Below, piece after piece: positions 1-4,938 of a stretch of DNA of 5,005 nucleotides; the first letter of the stretch is position 1; every line of letters starts with the position of its first letter. Origin of the DNA: Candidatus Cloacimonadota bacterium (lineage in GTDB: Bacteria; Cloacimonadota; Cloacimonadia; Cloacimonadales; Cloacimonadaceae); the NCBI GenBank assembly GCA_028703735.1, contig JAQVMI010000173.1, forward strand, positions 1 through 5,005. The letters are read 5' to 3'. Made by a program: the position numbers and the translations under genes. Under the pieces are notes generated by a model. That model had not been told where the DNA came from. It saw nothing but the letters and a program-made list of their open reading frames with translations, and did no database searches.

Positions 1-856
1 CTATGGTTTGGGGATCGCGCATTTCACCCACAACAATAATATCCGGATCCTGACGCAGAGCTTCGATGGCACCTGCCTCGAAGCTTTGCACATCTATGCC
101 CACTTCCCTGTGCCTAACCAGGCTTGCCTTGGAAGCATGCACGTATTCGATGGGATGACCAATGATTACAATATGGCTGGCGTTTTCCCGGTTGTTCATA
201 TCAATAATGGCATCTAAGGTAGTGGATTTTCCGCTTCCGGTAATGCCAGTGATAAGAACCAAACCTGTTTTCTCGAATTTTAGGTTCATCCTTTGAGCTA
301 CAGGAGCTGGTACCCCCAAGCCGTCCATGGTATATAGTTTATCATTTATACGTCTGAAATTAGTGGCTAAAAAACCTCGATCAAAATAAGTAGAGCCACG
401 AAAACGGGCATCCCCTTCATCCGGATCACGTATCAGTTCAATTTCCGGTTGATTCTTCTGGGTAGGCGATAAAACGGGGGTTACAGGGTCCAAGGCAAAA
501 GCTAAAGAAAAATCCACGCTCTTCATGCGGAATAATAGCTTCCTCTGCGAAGGGCTTAACCAGCTTAGCACCAGGGCAGCCGCTTCAATGTGATTGTATG
601 TACCCAGGGATTCAACAGGCTTCTTAACCCCAAATATCCGCATCCAGATGTTTCCCTTGCATCCCGGAGCTCCAAAATCTATATCAGAAGCCCCTAATTC
701 CCTTGTTTTAAGCAACCAACTCTTTAGGGTGCTCCTACATTCAGCTTCTCTTTCAGGATGCTCCATCAACCAGCGTTCAATAACCTCGCATTGCTCTGCT
801 CCTGTATAATTCTGCGGTATGGCTGCCTGTAATTCAGCTATAAAACTTAAGCTCAT
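1..856 (-). CDS. pilT: PilT-family type IV pilus ATPase, 3' end cut by the window edge
   Basis: This is a cytoplasmic hexameric AAA-like ATPase of the type II/IV secretion superfamily; PilT members power pilus retraction. I translated 285 codons by hand from ATG 856 to the left edge. The N-terminal domain holds GASDID (55-60) and ARFRGSTYFDRGFLATNFRRI-type PilT sequence (about 150-170). Walker A is GITGSGKST (204-212, Lys210), followed by VRHREVG and the Walker B stretch DPDIIVVGEMRD (270-281, Glu278). The His box and C-terminus lie outside the window. The N-terminal part is longer than usual: Walker A Lys is at 210 against about 136 in Pseudomonas PilT, because of about 50 extra residues at the start and a proline-rich insertion around 121-149. 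The Asp box, normally TIEDPIE, reads IIGHPIE, with Gly233-His234 replacing the acidic pair. The start is supported by AAGGAG five bases upstream. PilU or another PilT paralogue is possible; the family assignment is very secure. Confidence 0.93.
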   Translation of the reverse strand, partial: MSLSFIAELQAAIPQNYTGAEQCEVIERWLMEHPEREAECRSTLKSWLLKTRELGASDIDFGAPGCKGNIWMRIFGVKKPVESLGTYNHIEAAALVLSWLSPSQRKLLFRMKSVDFSLAFALDPVTPVLSPTQKNQPEIELIRDPDEGDARFRGSTYFDRGFLATNFRRINDKLYTMDGLGVPAPVAQRMNLKFEKTGLVLITGITGSGKSTTLDAIIDMNNRENASHIVIIGHPIEYVHASKASLVRHREVGIDVQSFEAGAIEALRQDPDIIVVGEMRDPQTI

Positions 857-860
857 TTAT

Positions 861-867
861 GCTCCTT
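861..867 (-). promoter_or_regulatory. Shine-Dalgarno site of the PilT-family gene
   Basis: The minus strand reads AAGGAGC followed by ATAA and the ATG at 856. It fixes the start codon. It sits only three bases from the first unit of the octamer array, so the whole leader of this gene is repeat DNA. Confidence 0.8.
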
Positions 868-870
868 GGG

Positions 871-934
871 GGTGAAAGGGTGGAAAGGTGAAAAGGTGGG
901 AAGGTGGAAAGGTGGAAAGGTGGAAAGGTGAAAC
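871..934. repeat. Eight tandem octamers, consensus GGTGGAAA
   Basis: The stretch divides exactly into eight 8-base units. Units 2, 5, 6 and 7 are identical (GGTGGAAA); the others are GGTGAAAG, GGTGAAAA, GGTGGGAA and GGTGAAAC. The array lies directly upstream of the ribosome binding site of the PilT-family gene. On the transcribed strand it is a pyrimidine-rich tract. Near-identical tandem octamers can change copy number by slippage, so the leader length may vary between strains; that is inference. Confidence 0.9.
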
Positions 935-948
935 ACGCTTTGAAGATT
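916..948 (+). repeat. Left arm of a perfect 33-base inverted repeat
   Basis: These 33 bases are the exact reverse complement of 1265-1297. The arm consists of the last two octamers plus the unique core AAACACGCTTTGAAGATT (931-948). The core shows that the match is more than chance similarity between simple repeats. Confidence 0.92.
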
Positions 949-968
949 GAGTGAAAGGTGATTTGTCG

Positions 969-986
969 TTCCTGCGGAGGCAGGAA
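969..986. repeat. Short GC-rich palindrome of the dispersed CCTGC-GGAG-GCAGG type
   Basis: TTCCTGC and GCAGGAA form a seven-base perfect stem around a four-base loop GGAG. Sequences of this kind, continuing AATCCAG as here, are widespread dispersed intergenic repeats in many bacterial genomes and resemble the Neisseria dRS3 type in design. A second small hairpin, ACCCC-ATC-GGGGT, follows at 1002-1014. Function is unknown. Confidence 0.7.
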
Positions 987-1075
987 TCCAGCCCTGAATG
1001 AACCCCATCGGGGTGACACAGTAATGCATAGATAGGCAACAAGTTTTTTTTACCATCGAGATCAATCGACAATTC

Positions 1076-1179
1076 TAGTGTCACGTCAAGCTTGATATGG
1101 GGTGGCAAATTCCGATTTGCCACAGCCGAATTGGAATTCGGCTTCCCTCTTGCGCCGCCACACACTTGACAAGACACTA
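1076..1179. mobile_element. MITE-like element, 104 bases, with imperfect terminal inverted repeats and two internal hairpins
   Basis: The left end TAGTGTCACGTCAAG (1076-1090) and the right end CTTGACAAGACACTA (1165-1179) are inverted copies that match at 13 of 15 bases, with the two mismatches adjacent. Both ends carry TA, which could be a TA target duplication as used by the IS630/Tc1-mariner group; the family assignment is inference. Inside are two abutting perfect hairpins: 1102-1123 (nine-base stem, loop TCCG) and 1124-1143 (AGCCGAATT/AATTCGGCT). There is also a ten-base palindrome, TCAAGCTTGA (1086-1095). There is no coding capacity for a transposase, so it would have to be mobilised by one elsewhere in the genome. 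Confidence 0.65.
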
Positions 1180-1187
1180 ACGATTCT

Positions 1188-1211
1188 ATCTTCAAAGCGT
1201 GTTTCACCTTT
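1188..1211 (-). repeat. Third, partial copy of the inverted-repeat core
   Basis: These 24 bases (ATCTTCAAAGCGTGTTTCAC plus CTTT) are identical to 1266-1289 in the same orientation, 78 bases apart, and complementary to the left arm. Only about two octamers follow (1201-1216) before the sequence changes to ACCGAGATCACCGC. The copy suggests repeated insertion or duplication of an octamer-plus-core module. Confidence 0.88.
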
Positions 1212-1264
1212 TCACCACCGAGATCACCGCAAGCACAAAAAGGGAAGGACATCTCAAGCACACC

Positions 1265-1297
1265 AATCTTCAAAGCGTGTTTCACCTTTCCACCTTT
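1265..1297 (-). repeat. Right arm of the perfect 33-base inverted repeat
   Basis: This is the exact reverse complement of 916-948, with a 316-base spacer between the arms. The spacer holds the palindrome, the MITE-like element and the third core copy. As an RNA stem the arms are far apart, but they are perfect, so pairing or recombination between them is possible. Confidence 0.92.
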
Positions 1298-1318
1298 TCA
1301 CCTTTACACCTTACCATC
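1279..1318. repeat. Second octamer array, opposite orientation, abutting the response-regulator stop codon
   Basis: Five 8-base units read GTTTCACC, TTTCCACC, TTTTCACC, TTTACACC and the degenerate TTACCATC. They are the inverted counterpart of the array at 871-934. The last unit ends at the base immediately before the TGA (1319-1321 on the minus strand), so the repeat block fills the interval up to the coding boundary. Confidence 0.82.
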
Positions 1319-2176
1319 TCATCCTGCCGGCTTTTCTGTATGAAATCCACTATACAAACCAATTCGGTAAATTGAGCGTCGCCATTTCATATACATGCAC
1401 TGTATCAGGTTTATCATATAACGATAAGTTAGCATTTCGTCATTATAGGTAAAGAATTCCTTAATCTTTTTGCTTTTAAAATGGCGCAAAATAACGTCGC
1501 TTTGAGCTACAAGATTGGTAAAGGTAGCATTGAAATTCATAAAAGATTCTTCTCCCCAAACGTCACCTTCCTTAAGTGTTTCCACCATTGCTCCGTTATA
1601 ATAAACATTCAGGCGACCGCTTTCTACAAAAATCAAGGGTCCATGTTCATCATCCAGATCAATCGTATCACCGAATTTGTATTCCATCACTGTGCCCATA
1701 TTTTTAAAATCTGCTGCTTGCTCCATTGTAAAGCCCCTCAGCAGCAACAGTTCACTTTGTTTTTCAGTGGTAAATTCTACTGCACCGGAGGCACTTTCTC
1801 CCAAATCAGCAGAATGTTTTAGCCCTGATTCAACAACTTTTAACAGTTCTTCGGCTTGAATCGGTTTGGTTAAATAGTGATATGCACCTGTGCGGATAGC
1901 TTTTATTGCCACATCTATGCTGGAATATCCGGTGGTTACAATAATCACCGCCAAAGGCTGTATTTCCTTTAGCTTAACAATCAAATCCAGCCCACCCATA
2001 CGAGGCATATAAACATCTATCAAATACAGATCGAATTGCTCGTAAGCCACCTTTTCCAGGGCATCCAAGCCATCCACTGCCACGGTTACTTCATAGCCTA
2101 CTTCTTGTAAAAATTCACTGATGATGTCGCGAATGTTTTGTTCGTCGTCCACCACCATTATTTTTCGGGGGTTCAT
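1319..2176 (-). CDS. Response regulator: receiver domain fused to a Crp-like (cNMP-binding fold) domain, no DNA-binding domain
   Basis: This is a 285-residue cytoplasmic signalling protein. The receiver domain (about 4-120) has the full active site: Asp10-Asp11, phospho-acceptor Asp54 in LYLIDVYMPRMGG, Thr81, and Lys104 in LTKP. After a linker (about 121-140), residues about 145-245 resemble the cyclic-nucleotide-binding beta-roll: FGDTIDLD, LIFVESGRLNVYYNG and LKEGDVWGEESFM. The usual phosphate-binding cassette (FGE..LL..PRAA) is altered: WGEESF is followed by MNFNATFTN without the conserved Arg, so nucleotide binding is doubtful. The tail (246-285) is basic and aromatic and shows no helix-turn-helix. 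The start has a strong AAGGAGG four bases upstream. The ATG overlaps the stop of the sensor gene, so the two are translationally coupled and very likely partners. Output is probably by protein contact, perhaps on the pilus machinery. Confidence 0.92.
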   Translation of the reverse strand: MNPRKIMVVDDEQNIRDIISEFLQEVGYEVTVAVDGLDALEKVAYEQFDLYLIDVYMPRMGGLDLIVKLKEIQPLAVIIVTTGYSSIDVAIKAIRTGAYHYLTKPIQAEELLKVVESGLKHSADLGESASGAVEFTTEKQSELLLLRGFTMEQAADFKNMGTVMEYKFGDTIDLDDEHGPLIFVESGRLNVYYNGAMVETLKEGDVWGEESFMNFNATFTNLVAQSDVILRHFKSKKIKEFFTYNDEMLTYRYMINLIQCMYMKWRRSIYRIGLYSGFHTEKPAG

Positions 2177-2187
2177 GAATCCTCCTT
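2173..2187 (-). promoter_or_regulatory. ATGA overlap with an embedded strong Shine-Dalgarno
   Basis: The minus strand reads AAGGAGGATTCATGA. The ribosome binding site (2181-2187) lies inside the last codons of the sensor gene, and its TGA shares bases with the ATG of the regulator. This geometry supports coupled translation and similar amounts of the two proteins. It also shows that the sensor gene ends here by design rather than by a random stop. Confidence 0.88.
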
Positions 2188-3147
2188 GAACGTCCCATCT
2201 TCCCGGTTATTATCATGCTTGCTTTGTTCCATTTGGTCTGTATTAAATGGCGTTTTCACGGCTTCTTCTTTCTCGGGTATAGGGCAAGTGTATTGCGTAA
2301 AATCTCTCTTGTTATAGTAGTTTAAAAGTGGGCTCAATTTCATCGGGTGTAAACGCTGCAAGATAAGGCTTATCTTATTCACAGCCTCCATAATCTCGTT
2401 ATTGGACTTATGCAAACCTTCGTTCTGATACTGATTGGCATAGCGTTTTACCCTACCCAGGGACAAGGTTATCACACACAAGGGAGTGTTTATGTCATGA
2501 TCCATTCCTGCTACATCTTTTAGGATGGGCAATAGATCATCCAGTTGTTTCTGGGTTTGGAAGCATTCGTTCAACTTAGCTAAGTTGGCGGTAAGCTCTT
2601 TTTCCAAATTCCTTTGGTAGGCAAGCTGATCGGATAGGTAATTCGCTATCATCGCTACTCCACAAAACAAACCTGTATAGGATAGGATATATACCGTGGA
2701 GCCTGCTGCATCCAAATTTGAAGATTCTGTGGGTGTCATAATACCGTTTTGATATAGCAGAATAAGGGTTAGCAGTGAAACGCTACCGGTTAACCCTGCC
2801 AATAAACCGCCATTCTGTCTTATGGTTAAGGCAGCAGTAATTACTCCAATAAGATACACCCAAACAAAGAAGCTGTTCAGCCCTCCGGTTAGATGCACAA
2901 CAATTGTGGCAAATACTATATCCAGAATCACCTGAAACGCCACCACCCACTGATTAGGTGCGTGTGATTGCACTTGGAACAGCAGATTCAAAGCAACGAT
3001 ACCACCAAACACAGCAAAAAATATTATGTTTTGGGCAATTGTATCGCTGAAGCTGATATGCAGCAATCCAATCGAAAATAGCACCACCACCATAAACCAG
3101 CGGATCATTGCCCACAAGTTGAGTAGCTTCAATTTCTCATTATCCAT
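2173..3147 (-). CDS. PilS-like membrane sensor with a HisKA-type helix but no ATP-binding (HATPase_c) domain
   Basis: This is a 324-residue inner-membrane protein. Six hydrophobic segments are visible at about 13-31, 39-57, 67-87, 92-108, 113-132 and 150-171, in the arrangement of PilS-type sensors, including the loop HLTGGLNS before the fourth. A coiled-coil-like linker (about 178-210) leads into a HisKA-like segment (about 205-268), whose H-box GMDHDINTPL has His217. Asp218 and Thr221 form the DxxT pattern linked to phosphatase activity in HisKA proteins. The polypeptide then ends in a charged, low-complexity tail (about 275-324). The N, G1, F and G2 boxes of the kinase domain are absent, and too little DNA remains before the regulator gene to hide them in another frame. 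It therefore cannot phosphorylate itself. It may act as a phosphatase, as a phosphotransfer or dimerisation partner of another kinase, or as a ligand-driven scaffold. The start has GGAGG six bases upstream, 15 bases after the LamG gene. Confidence 0.85.
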   Translation of the reverse strand: MDNEKLKLLNLWAMIRWFMVVVLFSIGLLHISFSDTIAQNIIFFAVFGGIVALNLLFQVQSHAPNQWVVAFQVILDIVFATIVVHLTGGLNSFFVWVYLIGVITAALTIRQNGGLLAGLTGSVSLLTLILLYQNGIMTPTESSNLDAAGSTVYILSYTGLFCGVAMIANYLSDQLAYQRNLEKELTANLAKLNECFQTQKQLDDLLPILKDVAGMDHDINTPLCVITLSLGRVKRYANQYQNEGLHKSNNEIMEAVNKISLILQRLHPMKLSPLLNYYNKRDFTQYTCPIPEKEEAVKTPFNTDQMEQSKHDNNREDGTFKEDS

Positions 3148-3153
3148 CTTAAG

Positions 3154-3160
3154 CCTCCAG
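3154..3160 (-). promoter_or_regulatory. Shine-Dalgarno site of the sensor gene
   Basis: CTGGAGG on the minus strand lies six bases before ATG 3147, within the 15-base gap after the preceding TAA (3163-3165). There is no room for a separate promoter or terminator, so the sensor is read from the same message as the LamG gene. Confidence 0.8.
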
Positions 3161-3162
3161 GA

Positions 3163-4356
3163 TTAATCTCTTATATAGCTTATTGTTGCGGGATTGATAA
3201 CTTGGGCTACGTAGGTAGCTATTTCCGCATCTGTCAAGGTTCTGGGTACTAAGCCCGCCTGATCCATCATCCCATACATATAATGGAACGTGTCTCCGGA
3301 TTGGGATGCGCCATAATACTCTCTGCCAAGGTAAAAGCCTTTGTTTTGAATTGCTGAAGGCTTGTACCAGGGATAAAGGATATTTTGTGAGGTACCCTTC
3401 AAAACACCATCAATATAACCCTTCACCTGCCCCTTGTTATAGGTTAAAGCAAAATGATGCCAGGGATCTTTGTTATGTGGCCATTTTGCATCGGGAGTAT
3501 GCGGAGCGGTAACCTGAACGGTAACCCCATCCACTGTTGTGGCAGTAAAATAGATAGTGTTGTTCAGCAGCCAGATTGCTCCTGTTGGTTTTCGGCGTAC
3601 ATTTCCCCAGCCCAAACCTGAAACGGCAGGGTCATCAGGATCGGGGGGCAGCCATTGCAGAGTAGCAGCAGTTCTACCTTTGTTTATTTTGGCAAAAGCC
3701 ATTAGAGTAAAATTTGATGCCACCACCATAGTTTCGTTGCCCTCGTGCCAGATAACACCATCTATGGCACCACCGCTTGCCTCTCCAAAACTTGCTGCCT
3801 TCCAGCCATCCACCCCTGTCCCATGGGGGCGGGTGTCCACATTTCCAGAAAAGTTCGCATCATTCTCGTTATCAGATGTGTCAATTACCTCATTCCATTG
3901 CCAACTGGGGTTGAATGCAGGTTGGTTCATTTCCAGATAGATGCAATAATCCATTGCCAAGAGGGCTACAATGGGGAAACTAAAAGCTATCTCTGCCCGG
4001 TAGTGAGTAGTTTTACCCATCATGCTACCATTCACATAGCTTACAGCGCGATAGCTGTTAGTTGTCCCTCCCACAAAAGAGTATTTTATGCTATCAATTT
4101 TACAGTTTTGAATGTTGAAATTAGTGTAATAATCGTTCCATATCATCAGAGCTTCATCACCTGCCATCTGTCCATAAGCAATAGAATTTTGGACTGCTGT
4201 TCTAAGCGCATAGTCCGAAACGCTTTCCGCCTGTTTGCTTAGCATGTTGCGGCTGATAATATTGGGTAGGGACAGGATGTTTCTTTGCATAGTGGTCATA
4301 ATCCCTGCATAGAGGCTTGCCATTAACACCGTTACCAATAACATTGCGCGTCCCAT
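3163..4356 (-). CDS. Pilin-like anchored protein with a C-terminal LamG/concanavalin-like domain
   Basis: This is a 397-residue exported protein. Residues 4-23 form one hydrophobic helix directly after MGRA, followed by a polar helix-like stretch (about 25-60), the plan of minor pilins such as PilX. There is no GFTLIE-type prepilin peptidase site and no glutamate at the fifth position. A middle region (about 65-140) contains a second hydrophobic patch (IAFSFPIVALLAMDY, 123-137). Residues about 155-385 fit the LamG_3 family: ENDANFSGN and KAASFGEASGGAIDGV near the start, ASNFTLMAFAKI, the central WHHFALTYNKGQVKGYIDGVL (299-319), FYLGREYYG (341-349), and MMDQAGLVPRTLTDAEI near the end. LamG jelly-roll domains typically bind carbohydrate or protein ligands, so a role as an adhesive filament subunit is plausible. 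The RBS AAGGAG overlaps the stop codon of the preceding gene. Confidence 0.85.
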   Translation of the reverse strand: MGRAMLLVTVLMASLYAGIMTTMQRNILSLPNIISRNMLSKQAESVSDYALRTAVQNSIAYGQMAGDEALMIWNDYYTNFNIQNCKIDSIKYSFVGGTTNSYRAVSYVNGSMMGKTTHYRAEIAFSFPIVALLAMDYCIYLEMNQPAFNPSWQWNEVIDTSDNENDANFSGNVDTRPHGTGVDGWKAASFGEASGGAIDGVIWHEGNETMVVASNFTLMAFAKINKGRTAATLQWLPPDPDDPAVSGLGWGNVRRKPTGAIWLLNNTIYFTATTVDGVTVQVTAPHTPDAKWPHNKDPWHHFALTYNKGQVKGYIDGVLKGTSQNILYPWYKPSAIQNKGFYLGREYYGASQSGDTFHYMYGMMDQAGLVPRTLTDAEIATYVAQVINPATISYIRD

Positions 4357-4361
4357 TTTGT

Positions 4362-4368
4362 CTCCTTA
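4362..4368 (-). promoter_or_regulatory. Shine-Dalgarno of the LamG gene overlapping the preceding stop codon
   Basis: The minus strand reads TAAGGAG, then ACAAA, then the ATG at 4356. The TAA that ends the pilin-like gene is the first part of the ribosome binding site, so ribosomes terminating there are positioned to reinitiate. Confidence 0.8.
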
Positions 4369-4938
4369 TGCCCCTTGCATATAGGCATTCATAAAGTAAC
4401 ACTTAAACTGCAGCTTCGTAATTATGGGTTTGCCACCGCTGCGGGGAGGATTTCTAAAAAAGGAGATCCGCACTTCTGCTGACCTTGCAGCAGATGCAGT
4501 AGTTGTCAAAACATCAGTTTTTGTATAGTAACGAAACTTTAGCTCATTAATCCAGAATAAATATCCCAAGTCTGTTAAGGGAACTCCGTTTTGCCTTATC
4601 ACCACTGCAGTTCCATAAGGGCTGGGGACGCTGGATAGTTTTATAGACAATGTTTTTTTGGACCCACTTATCGTGTCATTCTGAAAATCCCAATAAGTGG
4701 AAAATACAAGCGAATCCTGGGTAGCAAATTTTATGGCTGTTGTAGGGGAAAGCCCTACTCCTGCCAAGGCAATAACACTATTCAGCTTGGTAGCTGTCTG
4801 ATCCATAACGTCTATCATATTCATAGTGTACAGCGATCTATCCACAGCTTCATGCATCTGATATTGAAAGGTCATCATCATCAGCACTAACATGCTGCCG
4901 ATAATAGCGGCACCGATGAGATCAATTATGAAGCCCAT
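4366..4938 (-). CDS. Minor pilin / pseudopilin-like protein
   Basis: This is a 190-residue protein with a hydrophobic helix at about 3-24 (GFIIDLIGAAIIGSMLVLMM) and then an amphipathic continuation (FQYQMHEAVDRSLYTMNMIDVMDQ). This is the layout of type IV pilin-like proteins. The beginning MGFIID resembles GFTLIE, but the acidic residue is one position early (fourth after the Gly instead of fifth) and is Asp, so prepilin peptidase processing is uncertain. The globular part is beta-rich and includes LFWINELKFRYYTKTD (127-142) and SAEVRISFFRNPP (153-165), similar in style to PilW-type minor pilins, where a strand of this kind follows a substituent-variable loop. I choose ATG 4938 because it overlaps the stop of the upstream gene as TAATG. 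The frame is nevertheless open to the window edge, and no clear ribosome binding site is visible. Its place before the LamG gene suggests co-assembly of the two products. Confidence 0.8.
   Translation of the reverse strand: MGFIIDLIGAAIIGSMLVLMMMTFQYQMHEAVDRSLYTMNMIDVMDQTATKLNSVIALAGVGLSPTTAIKFATQDSLVFSTYWDFQNDTISGSKKTLSIKLSSVPSPYGTAVVIRQNGVPLTDLGYLFWINELKFRYYTKTDVLTTTASAARSAEVRISFFRNPPRSGGKPIITKLQFKCYFMNAYMQGA

Larger units (their letters stand above)
857..1318. other. Repeat-filled non-coding interval between the operon and the PilT-family gene
   Basis: This 462-base interval contains no gene I can support. The open frames here translate octamer repeats (runs such as FHLSTFPP) and a common dispersed palindrome (GLDSCLRRND), which is typical of spurious ORFs. 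It holds, from left to right, an octamer array, the left arm of a 33-base inverted repeat, a GC-rich palindrome, a MITE-like element, a partial third copy of the inverted-repeat sequence, the right arm, and a second octamer array that abuts the stop codon of the response regulator. A 13-base direct repeat (ACCATCGAGATCA at 1052-1064, ACCACCGAGATCA at 1214-1226, one mismatch) adds to the patchwork. I see no convincing sigma-70 promoter and no hairpin followed by a T-tract in the transcribed direction. Confidence 0.75.

Noticed and set aside
1065..1095. TTGACG on the minus strand inside the MITE-like end as a -35 box for the ATPase gene
   Set aside because: At 17-base spacing the partner hexamer is ATTGAT, a poor -10 match, and TAGAAT is too close. 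No credible sigma-70 pair was found.
1102..1143. The double hairpin as an intrinsic terminator of the operon
   Set aside because: Neither strand has a T-tract after the stems, and the hairpins sit inside a mobile-element-like unit. Effects on transcription are possible but not supported.
857..1285. Minus-strand open frame of 142 codons between the regulator and the ATPase gene
   Set aside because: It translates octamer repeats, the dispersed palindrome and the MITE-like element, lacks a convincing ribosome binding site, and resembles no protein family. Its stop lying next to ATG 856 appears coincidental.
857..1318. A CRISPR array, because of the repeated short units
   Set aside because: The units are contiguous octamers without spacers, and the 33-base copies are inverted rather than regularly spaced direct repeats.
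1102..1452. Plus-strand open frame of 116 codons
   Set aside because: It covers repeat DNA and then the antisense of the regulator C-terminus. The low-complexity product (SSKRVSPFHLFT runs) is a repeat artefact.
2173..2330. A frameshift that removed the kinase domain from the sensor gene
   Set aside because: Only about 150 bases separate the end of the HisKA-like segment from the regulator gene, too few for an ATP-binding domain in any frame, and the ATGA junction with its strong ribosome binding site is intact.
3745..4242. Plus-strand open frames opposite the LamG gene (also 3557-3940)
   Set aside because: They are antisense shadows of a gene with clear domain structure and a good ribosome binding site; their products show no recognisable motif.
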